A stretch of 64,000 bases of DNA. Source: Anodontia alba. Its lineage: Eukaryota > Mollusca > Bivalvia > Lucinida > Lucinidae. The translations under genes and the position numbers were made by a program. The DNA lies in the NCBI GenBank assembly GCA_964016985.1, contig OZ024823.1:32259473-32323472 (forward strand). Reading direction: 5' to 3'. The notes below the pieces were generated by a model. The model made no database searches and was not told where the DNA came from. It saw only the letters and a list, made by a program, of their open reading frames with translations. Each line of letters begins with the position of its first letter. The first letter of the stretch is position 1. Positions 22,742-35,226 of this stretch are shown here, piece after piece.

Positions 22742-24235
22742 TTTACCCTGTTGGAAGCAATGTTCGAACAGAACGCTTATTGTATATATGTCCATGGAAT
22801 ACGCGGTTGGAAGCAATACTTAGAGTGGTTACTGCATAAAGGCTCATGTGATACCGTATTAGAAGCCTTGCTCGAATAGAATGCTTATTGCATAAATCCC
22901 CATGCTATACTCTGTTGGAAGCAATACTTAAACAGAGCGCTTATTGCATAGTAGCCATGCCAAACTATGTTGGAAATCATGCTTGAACGGAGCCTTTATT
23001 ACGTAAATGCCCATGTGAGACCCTGTTGAAAACATTTCCCAAATACTGCGCTTATTGCTAAATTGCCGTGTGACACCATGTTGGAAGCACTTTCAAAATA
23101 GAGCGTTTATTGTTAAATGGCCCTGTGATACCTGTTGGAAGCAATTCCCAAATACAGCGCTTATTGCTAAATTGCCATGTGGGACCCTGTTGGAAGCAAT
23201 TTCCAAATAGAGTGCTTATTCTTTATTGCTAAATGCTCATGTGAGACGAATTGGAAGCAATTCTTAAACATACCACTTATTGCTAAATAGACATGTGAGA
23301 CCCTGTTGGAAGCAATTTCCAAATAAAGCACTTATTGCTGAATGCTCATGTGAGACACTGTTGAAAGCAATTTCCAAATAGAACGCTTATTGCTAAATGG
23401 TCATGTGAGCGCGGAAGCAGTTTCCAAATAGAGCGCTTATTGCTAAATGGCGATGTGAGACCCTATTGGAAGCAGTTCCCAAATAAAGTGCTTATTGCTT
23501 AATGCTCATCTGAGACCCTCTTGAAAGGCATGAACGAATATTACGCTTATTACATTAATGCCAGTGCGAGATCCTGTTAGAAGTCATACTTGCATATAGG
23601 TCCTTGCTCGACCTTATTGGAAGCCATCCTCGAAGAAAACGCTTATTGCATAAATGACCATGGTCGAACAGTGTGCTTATTGTTCATTCGAGACCCTATT
23701 TGAAGCTATGCTCAAATACAAACATAGCGACTTTAATGCAATAAAGGCACTTGCGAGACCCTATTTAAAACCATGCTTATTGCATAATTGCCAATGCGAG
23801 ACCTTGATGGAAGCAATGTTCGAACAGAACGCTTATTGTATATTTGGCCTTGTGGGACGTTTTTGGAAGACATGCTGAAACAAGATGCGACAGCTTTTTG
23901 GAAGCAGTGCTCGAACAGTAAGCTTATTGCATTTTCTGCTCATGCGAGAACCTCTGTTAGAAACCATGCTCAGATAGAGCGCTTATTGCTATAACCTGTT
24001 AGAAACAATGTTCAAACAGATTATTTACTGCATAAACACCCATACGAGACCCCGTTGGAAACCATGCTCAAAATACCGTTGTTATTGCATACATTCCCTT
24101 GGGAGACCCGTTAGAAACCATACCCGATAGACTGAATTGCATAAATGCACTTGCGAAGTCCCGTTGGAAGCCATGCTCGGATAAAGCGCTTATTGTATAA
24201 ATGCCCATGCGTTATCATGCTCGAATAGAGAGGAA
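22742..24235. repeat. satellite-like array, unit about 55 bp, about 27 units
   Basis: Unit: GTTGGAAGCAATTTCCAAAT, AGAGCGCTTATTGC(T/A)(A/T)AA, TG(G/C)CCATG(T/C)GAGACCC. Units are most alike at 23050-23500 and diverge toward both ends. No open frame spans it. Confidence 0.9.
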
Positions 24236-24747
24236 TCGATGTATTAACAATGGGCATTCGTGTACTTTTTAGCACGTTTATTTATTTTTTTTTTAATGAC
24301 GCATTCGTGGCCAAATATCACTTTCGGGGCGTAATTCTCTATTTTTACCAAACAATGTTGACGTCAAGATTGCGCAAATGCCCTGAAGCAGACGAACTTG
24401 AAATTATATTTGTCCTTTCCTTGATAGCACTATACAATTTTCGATGGGATTTCAAAGAAATTCGAAGGATGGACGCTTCACAGTTCATAAAAAAGTTTTG
24501 GGCGAATAATGTGGCAGACTACATCATATGCTCTTGTCATTATGAACTGGGCCCAGAATTCTCCGCCGCACATTACATTGGGTTTTAGTTTGTTCCCACC
24601 ACAGCAAATTGGTTTGAATCACCAAAGCCCTTATCAGCAGCTGCTGGATACATTCGCCATTTTGTTTACAGATGTAATCTCGGAGTGAATCAGCCGTCGC
24701 AATCTTATTGGTGCTGCCTTTGTGGTCAGAGAGCAGTGATAGATTTC

Positions 24748-24796
24748 AACCAATCAGAAAGCGAATTCACATCAACAAACAAGATGGCGTAAGTAT
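24748..24796 (+). promoter_or_regulatory. possible promoter and first exon start, weak
   Basis: AACCAATCAGAAAGCG (a CCAAT box) is followed after about 25 bp by CAAACAAGATGGC and then GTAAGTATCC, a strong splice donor. This could be a two-codon start exon (Met-Ala). No downstream exon was found in the window. Confidence 0.25.
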
Positions 24797-25685
24797 CCAG
24801 TAACTGTCCGAATAGCTGTTCCGTGGATTAAGACCATTTGCAGTTGTCAAAAACAAATAAAAAAACAAAAAACGAACCACTGTCAAATGTAAGTTGAGGT
24901 GGCGAATTAGATCCCAGTCGCAATAAATAGAGCATATAAACTAGTCTGTATGCGCATGCTTGCCACGATCTTGATCCGAAATATATTTGATCAGTTTGAT
25001 GTATTTGTCCTTCGGTTTTGTTCAAAATTATATGATAAAAATACACATTCAATCTCCTGTGCTCTTTACTGCAACTGGTGTTAAGTGCCGTGTGGCGGCC
25101 GTAAAACGTCTCCACGTACTTCACAATTATGCAGATTATATTTTTATTTCCGTTGAGATCAATGAACCCATTCTGGTTACTTTGAATAGCGAATACCACT
25201 TAAGCCGGGGCTGTTGGTGGGGTGGGGGATGGGGTGCGGGTATGCAGTCTCGCAAACTACATTATTGCTTATGAAGAGACTTAATAGGCCGAATGTCGTG
25301 TTCTTTGTTTCCAAAGGCAACCCTTTAGATTTTTTTTATTTCTATTCACGTTTTCAACTAGCCATATGTTTGCCATTTAGACGGGGGGATTCAGGCTCGA
25401 GAAAATGGAGCGAAAAGGTATCTGCCAAAACTTTTCTATTTTGTGAAGAAAAAAGCTATTAAAAAGGTATAGGTTACATGATACAGGTTTCATATTATAT
25501 AAACAAACATTATCCCGGTTATCCATCCGAACGACGCCAGCCCGACGCCAAGCTCGTGTTGCGAGTAAATAGTCCCGGTAACAGTTCATTTGGAGCGCTC
25601 GTATCTACACCAAGACACGCCTCATTTCAAAACTTCTCTATGAGCCGCAACGTGAGGAAACGTACCTTCTGATATGTGCGACCAA
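24797..25685. other. unassigned, shares a repeat with 57.8 kb
   Basis: 25070-25190 (CTGGTGTTAAGTGC, CGTACTTCACAATTATG, CATTCTGGTT) resembles 57860-57975. 25200-25245 is G-rich. Confidence 0.5.
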
Positions 25686-25852
25686 CGAAGACTCAAATCA
25701 GCCTGCGCATCTGCGCAGTCTGATCTGATTCTTCGTTGTCCGCATGAAGAAACTTTGTATCCTTGGCTCTTCAAAAACGCGCTCAGTGAAGATTCTGATC
25801 AGACAGCGCGAATGCGCAGGCTGATCTGAATCTTCGCTGGGCGCGCATATCT
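25686..25852. repeat. two family B hairpins
   Basis: 25686-25745 and 25789-25852. Arms of type GAAGACTC(A/T)(A/G)ATCAG with GC-rich tips TGCGCATCTGCGCA and GCGCGAATGCGC. Confidence 0.8.
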
Positions 25853-26120
25853 GAAAGCCCGTTTTTGGACGTTTCGGCTCCTATTACTTTCTCATCCGTT
25901 TCAGCACAAACTTTGCATACTTTCTACAAATTTCCACAAAATCGACAGATAAGAAAATGCTGCGAGTGGATGGAAATTTCTTCTATGTTGATTATGCCGT
26001 GTTTTTAAGCTGATTAGCACGTTGTACGTGAGCTTGAGCGAAATCGCACGTGTAGAGTGGCGTAAACGCGCAGGAATTGTGATGGAACTATTCTCATTTT
26101 CCTCAGTATGTAATAAACTA

Positions 26121-26336
26121 CCGTATTTACCCTAAGTATTCGGACACCTCAACTCCTTACCATATATATTCTAAAATTTGAACCAGTACAATTCACTACC
26201 CGATGTTGTGTCTAAAAATTTCTGGATGAGTGGCAAACAGTGTAGACCCAGATGAGACGCCGCGTTCTGCGGCGTCTCATCTGGGTCTATACTGTTTGCT
26301 CAGGCGTGTCTGTCCGAGTACATATGGGAAATACGG
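26121..26336. mobile_element. MITE family A1, full length
   Basis: 216 bp between TAs. Ends CCGTATTTACCCTAAGTATT and (inward) CCGTATTTCCCATATGTAC. Hairpin 26232-26302 with tip GCCGCGTTCTGCGGC. Left of the hairpin is one copy of the motif that is amplified at 33.2-34.7 kb. Confidence 0.9.
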
Positions 26337-26519
26337 TAGTCGTAAAAAACGAACTGCGCTGCAATAGTACGCGGTTGATGCCAAAACCACAAGTAACGAC
26401 TGTCCACTATACTTCTTAGTATTAGTACAGACACCAAATTCAAATTCTGATAAAAGTTTGGCATAAAACCTTATACTTTATAGGAGATAATAAATATACC
26501 TTGATAACCCTAAGCATTG

Positions 26520-26600
26520 GGACAGATAGGCCTTTGCAAGCAGAGTAGATCCAGATCAGACGCCGCATTCCGCGTTCAGGTTCTACACTGTTTGGCATAC
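26520..26600. repeat. family A hairpin, eroded
   Basis: GTAGATCCAGATCAGACGCC on the left; the right arm is truncated (TTCAGGTTCTACACTGTTTG). Confidence 0.65.
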
Positions 26601-26838
26601 ATGCAGCAATATTCAGACCCATCCACGTGTAGTAGAATGGACTATTTCAAATTTTAGGAGAAGTATGGTGAGCAGATAAGGTGGCCCAAAGCTTAGGGTT
26701 ATAACGGTAATTCTCTTGTATTGTATAGGTCAAACTTTTGAAGACTTTGAAATCCAAACGCTCCTTGATTAACCCTTTGTACACAAATTTATATACATGT
26801 ATTAGCGGATTGATTTGTACGTATGTTTTTTTTTTTTT

Positions 26839-27017
26839 CATCATGAAACCATACCTATATAATTTTGACCCCCTTAAACCCCACTTTTATATAGTAAAAC
26901 TGGGGTTTACAGGGGTATACATTATTTTTCTTATTTCTGCTCAAAAACATAGATTGTGGTACTCGCTTTTTGGTGGTGAAATTTTCAGTATATTTGAATA
27001 GGCGTGTTTTCGTAATG
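26839..27017 (+). mobile_element. MITE family C, internal deletion of one hairpin arm
   Basis: Left end CATCATGAAACCATACC, right end GGCGTGTTTTCGTAATG. Sequence jumps from the left hairpin arm near 26966 to TTTTTGGTGGTGAAATT, so the right arm is gone. Confidence 0.8.
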
Positions 27018-28462
27018 ATTTTCCAACACAATTATTGACATCATGCGAATCGTCTCCTAAGGAGAGGCACCTGTTGCGTAACCACAGCTTACGTTTTTTT
27101 GTGTTTTTTCTTCTTCTTTTTTGTGTGTGGAGAAATGAGAAAGAAAATCAATATTTTTGTTACAATGGTCTCATTTAAGGCTATGGGGCCTTATAGATAT
27201 AACACAGACGAGTTGCAATGACGAATCTTCTAACGCGGTTGACCGTTTTCAAAACAATGTTTTAGGGAGCGAACATTTGATTTTCATGGGAGGTGTGGTG
27301 GGTGGAGGTGGAGGGGTGGGATGGGGAAGGATTAAAAAAATCCAGACTCAGTTTTGCCGAAAAACAAAATGCCAGAACCAGGGTAAATGCTATTGTAGGC
27401 ATGGCCAAAATATGAAGTAAAAGACAGGCTCGTGTCGCAGAAGAAAAAAAAAATACAGACCCGAAGGCATCTACCCACCCCATCCCTAAACTTAAATAGT
27501 CGGTCCCTTAACAGACATGCAATTTTACAAATACGTGAAATATAAATAAACAGCCAGCCACAACTGGAACAGATGGCAAGCAGAGTTGGCGGATTTTACC
27601 CAAATGGGTGGCAACTCTGTTACCCAAACTTCACAAATATCTTTAACTTACATAATTGTTAAAAGAAAAAAACATCTGCAAATGAAACACAACAGAACAT
27701 TTAACAAAACGTACCACAATGAAAGTACCGCCTAGGAACGGTCAATGATAAATTACGGGGTTGCTAGCTTTACGGGATCCCAACCCTCTCCCTCAGCTTC
27801 CAAATGTTGTGGTAAAAAACAAAACAACAACAACAACAACAACAAAAAAACAAAAATAAAAACAAACAAAAAAAAAAAAAACAACATATATTTATTCGGT
27901 CCTAACTCATTCATTACGGGTAGCAAATAAATAGCAGATAAAGCCTATAATGAAGCAAAGATGAAGACTCGACAGAAACAACGTGTTGACACACTTGGAG
28001 ATCATTGCGATGCCAAAAACAACACCGCTGAACTACTGAAGCAAAGGAAAACCACCGCCGAGAAACAGACATAAAAATTTCCGGCCAAGACCATCTGTAG
28101 GACTGCGAAATAGTCTACTAAAGCGGGCCATTCCAACCTTTTCTACGATAAAGCGACAACCAACAATGTGATGGCATTTTCGATGGGCTGATAGTCCATC
28201 GCGGAAATGTCCAATACCGTAAAATTCAGATAACAACACCTCTTGGTTTTATTGAAGTGTTAATCTGGAGTGTGTCGCTCATTTTTACGACCACTGGACA
28301 CTCAATATGCGCCATTTATCACCATAGTGTTTGTTGCAACAAACATGAAATAGGACGTAATGCGAGGAAAGGGCTATTATGTCAAATCCGAACAGCGAAT
28401 GCCCAAATCAGCCCGAGCTTCCATGCAGTTCGTCCATGTATTCTTTAGTGTCCATAACTTCT
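27018..28462. other. unassigned, G-rich and AC-rich simple sequence
   Basis: 27285-27330 is a G-rich run; 27810-27880 an A-rich AAC run; 27728 matches the CGCCTTGGAACGGTCAG dispersed repeat. No gene recognised. Confidence 0.5.
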
Positions 28463-28545
28463 GTAAGCGGACAGCAAAGGCCCAGACCAGACTGCGCATC
28501 CGCGCAGTCTGGTCTGGGCCTTCGCTGTCCGCATATGCCTGAAAA
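28463..28545. repeat. family B hairpin, almost perfect
   Basis: GCGGACAGCAAAGGCCCAGA and its reverse complement, with the tip GACTGCGCATCCGCGCAGTC. About 36-bp arms. Confidence 0.85.
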
Positions 28546-28965
28546 ACCTTTTCCCATGGTGAGGCCCAAATTATACTGCCCTAGAACCGCCATTATCATT
28601 TACTCGTCAAGTTTATACGGTGCGAGTATTGGCTTATTCCCTTGTATAGATCATAGCAAAAATAAATAAATAAAAAATACAATAAAATAATGATTTTAAT
28701 CATTATATCAAGTAAAATGAATAAATACATTTCGCGTTAGTATTTTATATTGCCCGAATTAAAGAATACTTTCCCATGATTATTTTCCCTGTATTTAATC
28801 CATTTTACGAAATAATTCTAAACATGTAACAAATTGTTTTTCTGTTTACATTTTTATAGAATTCACATATTTACGTGCGATTAAACTGAAGCTAGTAGAC
28901 AGAGCTGGACAAGTTCTCAGGTAGAATAACATTGCCAAGCAGTTGTATTATATTTATTGTGTTGT

Positions 28966-29112
28966 TTTTGTTTTGTATTGTACTGTATTTGTATTGTATT
29001 GAATTGTATAAATCGGTTGGTAGATCAAAATTCAAAGATACATGTATTTTAATTTTTTGTATATTCCGTTTTTCCAAACCTGTATTGTATTGTATTATAC
29101 TGTATTGTATTT
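28966..29112. repeat. TGTAT-rich simple repeat
   Basis: TTTGTATTGTATTG-type pentamers, at 28966-29003 and 29080-29110. Confidence 0.85.
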
Positions 29113-29193
29113 ATTATGATGTTTCTGCAAAGGACCTTATGGTACACTTATGCCGTCAGTGAAGGTCTAGATAAGCTTTCATTTAGAACTTCT

Positions 29194-29460
29194 CATTACG
29201 AAAACAAGCCTATTCAAATACTATAGAAAATTTCACCTCCAAAAAATGAAAAATTTTCAGATAAAAATACCCTGATATTTTTCATACTTTTGCTCAAAAG
29301 ATAGATTGTGGGGACTCGTTAGAACCGCCTCTGCGAGTACCCACAATCTATCTTTTGAGTAAAAATAAGAAAAATAATGTATACCCCTGTAAACCCCAGT
29401 TTTACTATATAAAAGTGGGGTTTAAGGGGGTCAATATTATATAGGCATGTTTTCGTGATG
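29194..29460 (-). mobile_element. MITE family C
   Basis: Ends CATTACGAAAACAAGCC and GCATGTTTTCGTGATG; the hairpin is 29297-29356 with a shortened tip. Confidence 0.85.
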
Positions 29461-29653
29461 TGTTTTAGGGGAACCGACGTCATACAAAACAGTCAGAAAG
29501 GCTTTATCTTTTTGAAAAAAGGACCCGTTCAAATAGTTCAATCGTTTTTATAAATTTCGTTGTTTTAAATAGAATAAGTGCATAAGCTCAGAGTATGTAC
29601 CAAGGATGACCGTACTAAAATTCGTAGGTTTGATGCACTACCGTATTATCATC

Positions 29654-29921
29654 CATTACGGAAGCATGCCTATTCAATATACTGGAAATTTTACCACCAA
29701 AAAATGAAAAATTTTCAGGTTAAAAATCCTAATATTTTTCATATTTCTGCTCAAAACATAGATTGTTGGTACTCGTTAGAACCGCCTCGGCGAGGCGGTT
29801 CTAACGAGGACTCACAATCTTTGTTTTGATCAGAAATAAGAAAAAAATGTATACCCCTGTAAACCTTCGGTTTTATTACATAAAAGTGGGGTTTAAGTGG
29901 GTCAAAATTATTTTCGTGATG
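29654..29921 (-). mobile_element. MITE family C
   Basis: Ends CATTACGGAAGCATGCC and TTATTTTCGTGATG; the hairpin is 29757-29824 with GCCTCGGCGAGGC tip. Confidence 0.85.
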
Positions 29922-30767
29922 GTTGAGAACATTCAGGCACAATATTTTAACCCAACAATCAGACTATTTTAAACTATTCCGGTTTCATCAACCTGAACAT
30001 AAAAAAAAAATCTCAAAAAACATTTATTCCCATGGCAATGTCATTTTTCATAAGAGTATTTATTTTTTGGGGTATCAGGGCGGAGAGGAAACCTATCGTT
30101 ACAACATTCAAGTTGTAACTGCGAGGGACAGACAGAGTCTGCAATTTCAATATTGATTCTTCGCCGTTCTAGATTCCCTGTGAAGTGTCACAGTTTGCCT
30201 GTTGTAATGAAAGTTTAAGCCTTGTACAACCCATCCTGTGTCCTGTTGTTGATTAGAACAAGCTGTTACAATTTAACTTACCATAAATCTGAAAACTACA
30301 GCGGTCAACAGGGTCATTCAAGTGCCGTAATAATGACAAGCATCCGAAAGGACCATTCGTGACGTAATTTCCCCATAAATGTGACACGTCAAACAGAAGA
30401 TATGGCAGCTTGTTTAACGACCCTGAACTAGCTGATCTAGCGTATCATGTTATGACCATGTTATAGCCATTCTCTCGGTTTGACATGATAACGACATTCC
30501 GAAGCTGATATTGAAACTGGCAGATTATGGTGTCGATTCACTGCAAGAGGCTGCTGTTACATTTATATTGTACAGACAATCATCATACAAACACTAATTT
30601 TTTCTTCACCCTGTGAAGAAAATGCGCGCCTTCTCTGAAGTCTAATTTTCGTGGTTTCAGTCCTGAAAGAAAATACAGATCATTAAATACGAGGCATATG
30701 ACAATGTATGTAAATGATATACTTTTAAACATAAGTAAATAAATAAATAGGTAGGTAGGTAGGTACT
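29922..30767. other. no feature seen
   Basis: No recognised coding or repeat structure except GTAG tetramers at 30750-30762. Confidence 0.5.
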
Positions 30768-31042
30768 CATCACGAAAACACGCCTATATAATTTTGACCC
30801 CCTTAAACCCCACTTTTATATAGTAAAACTGGGGGTTACGGGGGTATACATTATTTTTCTTATTTTGCTAAAAACATAGATTGTGGGTACTCGTTAGAAC
30901 CGCCTCGGTGAGGTGGTTCTAACGAGTACCCACAATCTATGTTTTGAGCAGTAATATGAAAAAAAAAAAAAATTTATCTGAAAATTTTCCGTTTTTGGTT
31001 GTAGAATTTTCAATATATTTGAATAGGCGTGTTTTCGTAATG
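30768..31042 (+). mobile_element. MITE family C, near intact
   Basis: Ends CATCACGAAAACACGCC and GGCGTGTTTTCGTAATG. The hairpin 30874-30945 has about 32-bp arms. This is the best reference copy in the window. Confidence 0.9.
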
Positions 31043-31429
31043 TAAAATAACGCTCTTCTTCTTTTTTGAAATATCACCACTAGACATGCATTTTTTTTTT
31101 TTTTTTTTTTTTTTTTGTGAAACTATATTTTTCCAGTTTATATTGTGGAATATGTTGATAAGAAGCTGTTGATAGTGTGATTATTCCTAGTTAAATTCAT
31201 TTTCTTTTAAAAAACAAATTAATGAATAAAATACAGCTTTTCCAAACGTATTTCAGTCTCAAACTAATGAAACATTTTGACGTGCTTTTTGTATATTGCG
31301 AAATAAAAACAGTCAATATAATTTAGGAAGAAAAATAAAATCAAGATTAAGTATGCTTCACTGACAACTTTATAGCGTATTCAGTGAAACTTGCATTACG
31401 CGCAGTAAACACTGTTTAGTGGTAAATAG

Positions 31430-31562
31430 TAATAATAATAATAATGATAATGATAATCAATAAAAAACATAATAATTATTGTTATTATTGTGTAAAATTA
31501 TTATTATTATTATTACTATTGTTAATATTATAATAATTATTATTATCATTATTATTATTACA
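31430..31562. repeat. ATT/AAT microsatellite
   Basis: AATAATAATAATAATGATAA on the left, TTATTATTATTATTATTACT on the right; the two halves are partly inverted. Confidence 0.9.
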
Positions 31563-31680
31563 ATTGGTGTTCTGTTAGAAAAAAGAGTTTTGCCAAATTA
31601 TTTACTTAGAAAAGGTATTGTATAAATTTACGAAAATATTTAGATGTGCTTAAAGTATTTAAGCATTTTAAGCATATATA

Positions 31681-31856
31681 TACACAAGGACAAGTCAAGA
31701 AATAAATCATTAATGTATGAAAGGCTTTTTCTATTTTTGTCTCAAGACTGGAACCCTGAATTTTAGTAGACCTCATTTAAAAATAATTTTCTCACATTCT
31801 CTTGAAGTTTATATATATAAACAAGGACAAGTCAATAAATAAATCATAAATGTATG

Positions 31857-31898
<42 letters not shown>

Positions 31899-32150
31899 TT
31901 TTTTTTTTTTTTTTTTTTTTTGGTTTTTGTTTTCCTCTGTTTTTGTCTCAAGAATGGAACCCTGAATTTTAGTAGACGACATTTAGAAATAATCTTCTCA
32001 CTTTCACACGATTTTTTTGTATATATAAACAAGGACAAGTCAATAAATAAACCATAAATGTAAGAAAGGCTTTTTACTGTTTTTGTCTCAAGAGTGGATC
32101 CCTGAAATTTAGCAGACGACATTTAAAAATAATTTTCTCATTTTCTCACG
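31681..32150. repeat. three tandem units of about 137 bp with a T-run expansion
   Basis: AAGGACAAGTCAA(G/T)AAATAAA begins at 31686, 31823 and 32031; each unit has TTTTTGTCTCAAGA and CCTGAATTTTAGTAGAC. The middle unit carries about 60 T (31861-31920). Confidence 0.82.
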
Positions 32151-32399
32151 AAATTGGGCTTGGCATTGTTTTTTATGCGACCTTAAAGAGACGATTTTCC
32201 TGTTTTCCTTGAAAATTAAGAAAAAAATATCTGTCATTGTAGCAAATTTCGACCCAAGCGTACTAAAAGACTTGTATGAAACAAGACTATGCTTCGTTTT
32301 ATTTGTAAGAGCCTCGAACGTTCGGAAAATCTTTTGGTATTGTTGGAGAAAATTAATTTCAAAATGAAATTTGTCGCAACACGAGAAAGTGTGCCTTTT

Positions 32400-32475
32400 G
32401 ACATCAGCGTCCAGTGAAGACACAAAAAAGCCTGTGTATCCGCATAGTCTATTCAGAGTCTTCGTTGTCCGCACA
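32400..32475. repeat. family B hairpin interrupted by MITE C
   Basis: A family B left side at 32405-32472, then MITE C (32474-32722), then family B-like sequence at 32723-32815 (CTCAGTGAAGATTCTGTTCAG). Confidence 0.65.
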
Positions 32476-32722
32476 TCTCGAAAACATGCCTATATAATTT
32501 TGTCCCCCTTAAACCCCACTTTTATGTAGTAAAACTGGGGTTTACATGGGTATACATTATATTACTTATTTCTGCTCAAAAACATAGATTGCGGTTCTAA
32601 CGAGTACCCACAATCTATGTTTTGAGCAGAAATATGAAAAATATCAGAAACTTTTATCTTAATTTTTTCATTTTTAGGTTGTACAATTTTCAGTATACTT
32701 GAATAGGCATGTTTTCGTAGTG
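32474..32722 (+). mobile_element. MITE family C, shortened hairpin
   Basis: Ends CATCTCGAAAACATGCC and GCATGTTTTCGTAGTG. The left hairpin arm is cut to AAACATAGATTGCGG. Confidence 0.85.
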
Positions 32723-32859
32723 ATGAAGAAAACTTGCATCCTTGGCTATCCAAAAACACGCTCAGTGAAGATTCTGTTCAGACAGTTGCGCGAATGCTGG
32801 GCGCACATCCGATGGTACGTTTTCCGATGTGGCGGCTCAATGTTTATCAATGTAATTAA

Positions 32860-33072
32860 CGCTTGGCATGCTAGGTAAAAAAATCAGCAGATGACAATTT
32901 GAAATATTTGTTAAGTTTTCCCAGAAAATAGACTTTGACATTTCATGCTAATTGTCTCCTAAGGAGACAATTAGCATGAAATGACAAAGCCTATTTTCTG
33001 GAAAAGAAAAAGCAAGAAAAATATTTCAATTTGTCGTCTGCTGAATTTGCCCAGAGAGTGGTGAAGGTTAAT
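32860..33072. mobile_element. MITE family H
   Basis: Centre TTGTCTCCTAAGGAGACAA with long arms (ATTTCATGCTAATTGTCTCC and reverse). Outer AAATCAGCAGATGACAATTTG and CAATTTGTCGTCTGCTGAATT. Best copy of the family. Confidence 0.85.
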
Positions 33073-33216
33073 TTAAAAATGAAATGTTTATCGCTATAAT
33101 TAAATTAATTCTATCTGTCCACTAAAATTACGTCCCTGTTATGTTTATGACATGATACAGCAATGATAAATTCTTAATAATCATGACCACAGTGTTGAAA
33201 TCTCCTCAAACGTTTA

Positions 33217-34842
33217 CCGTATTTGCACTAAATCTTCAGAAATAATAACTCCTTAAATTTTGAACAAGTGCATTTCACTGCCTGTACATTAACTCCTTAA
33301 ATTTTGAACAAGTTCATTTCACTGTCTGGAAGATAATTCCTTGAATATTGAACAAGGTCATTTCACTGTCTGGACATTAACTCCTTAAATTCTGAACAAG
33401 CCCATTTCAATGCATGTACAATAAGTCCGTAAACTTTGAATAAGTTCATTTCACTGCATGTACAATAATTCCTTGAATTCTGAACAAGGTCATTTCAGTG
33501 CCTGTACATTAACTCCTTAAATTTTGAATATCCATTTCACTGCATGTACAATAACATTAAATTTTGAGCAAGTTCATTTCACTGCCTCGACAATAATATC
33601 TCCTTAACGAATTTTGAACAAGTCCATTTTGATACCTGTACAATACAGTAACTCATTTTTTTTAACAAGTCCATTTCACTGCCTGGACAATAATAACGCC
33701 TTGACGGATTTTGAACAAGTCCATTTTACTGCCTGTACAATAACTCATTTGATTTTAACAAGTCCATTTCACTACCTGGCCAAAAATAACTCCTTACCGG
33801 ATTTTGAAAAAGTCCATTTTACTGCCTGTAAAATAACTCATTGAATTTTGAACAAGTCCATTTCGCTAACTGGCCAAAAATAACTCCTTAACGGATTTTG
33901 AACAAGTCCACTTTACTGCCGGTACAATAACTCGTTAAATTTTGAACAAGTCCATTTCACTAAGTGGCCAAAAATTACTCCTTAACGGATTTTGAACAAG
34001 TCCATTTTACTGCCTGAACAATAACTCGTTAAATTTTGAGCAAGTTCATTTCACTGCCTCGACAATAATATCTCCTTAACGAATTTTGAACGTCCATTTT
34101 ACCGCCTGGACAATAACCCATTAAATTTTGAACATGTCCATTTTACTGCCTGGACAATAAGAAATTCCTAAGAATTTTGAACAGGTCCATTTTACTGTCT
34201 GGACAATCAAAACTCCTTAATAATTTTGAACAAGTCCATTTCACTGCCTGGACAATAATAACTCCTTAACGGATTTTGAACAAATCCATTTTACTGCCTG
34301 GACAATAACTCATTAAATTTTTGAATACGTCCATTTCACTGCCTGGACAATAAAAAAGTCCCTAAGAATTTTGAACAAGTTCATTTTACTGTCTGTACAA
34401 TAACTCATTAAATTTTGAACAAGTCCATTTCACTGCCTGGACAATAAGAACTTCTTAAGAATTTTGAACAAGTACATTTTACTGCCTGTAACTCATTAAC
34501 TCACTGATTTTTAACAAGTCCATTTCACTACCTGGACAATAATAACACCTTAACGAATTTTGAACGTCCTTTTCACTGCCTGTACAATATGAACTCCACG
34601 GATTTCGAACGTCCATTTTACTGCCTGTACAATAACTCATTAAATTTTGAACAAGTCCATTTCACTACCTATAATTGCTGGATGAATGGCAAGCAGTGTA
34701 GACCTGGTCAGATGCCCCGTTTGGAGGCGTCTGAATGGCAAGCAGTGTAGGCTCTGATCAGATACCGCGTTTGGCGGCGTCTGATCTGAGTCTACCCTGT
34801 TTTGCTCATGCACGTCTGTCCGAATATACAGGATAGATACGG
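33217..34842. mobile_element. MITE family A1 containing an expanded minisatellite
   Basis: Left end CCGTATTTGCACTAAATCT, right end GTCTGTCCGAATATACAGG...ACGG, with TA on both sides (33215-33216, 34843-34844). The 216-bp copy at 26121 is collinear at both ends, but here about 1.4 kb of tandem repeats lie between the left end and the hairpin. The hairpin's left arm is also duplicated (34690 and 34740). Confidence 0.85.
33238..34672. repeat. minisatellite, unit about 47 bp, about 30 copies
   Basis: Unit of type AACTCCTTAA, ATTTTGAACAAGTCCATTT, CACTGCCTGGACAAT. Two variants often alternate (CTCCTTAACGGATTTTG versus CTCATTAAATTTTG), so the array is partly a 95-bp dimer. The same motif is single-copy in other family A1 elements. 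Confidence 0.9.
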
Positions 34843-34980
34843 TAGTTTGTTTTTGTACTTCGAAGTTTTGACGCACTTTATAACAAAGCAAAAAAAAAAA
34901 AAAAAGATTTAAAACAAACCAAAATGAATATATTCTAGGTCTTGCGAGCAAAACACACTCACAAAACTGAAACATCTGGT

Positions 34981-35226
34981 CCCGAGGTTACAAAACTTTT
35001 TTCATGCTCAACTCAGCTGAGCATGAAATTTATTTTGCTTATAAATCTTAAAATACTGAGGTTTTTTTTTTTTTTTAAAAAACTTCTTTCATGTTCAACT
35101 CAGCTGAGCATGCTCAGCTGAGTTGAGCATGAAAAAAGTTTTAATTATTGGTATTTTTATTTTTATGACCAAGTGAAATTTCATGTTCAGTTCAGTTGAG
35201 CATGAAATAAGTGTTATAACCTCGGG
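34981..35226. mobile_element. MITE family R with three nested palindromes
   Basis: Ends CCCGAGGTTACAAAACTTTT and (inward) CCCGAGGTTATAACACTTAT. Inside, CATGCTCAACTCAGCTGAG-type palindromes recur at 35004, 35091 and 35190. Confidence 0.8.

Noticed and set aside
24250..24588. 112-codon frame that seemed possibly coding
   Set aside because: No recognised motif, starts in poly(T) and directly follows a satellite; support is insufficient.
31844..32122. Lysine-rich frame (minus) and phenylalanine-rich frame (plus)
   Set aside because: Translation of a T-run expansion in a tandem repeat.
33238..34672. Regular spaced repeats that might suggest a CRISPR array
   Set aside because: Repeats are contiguous without unique spacers, the genome is eukaryotic, and the array lies inside a MITE.
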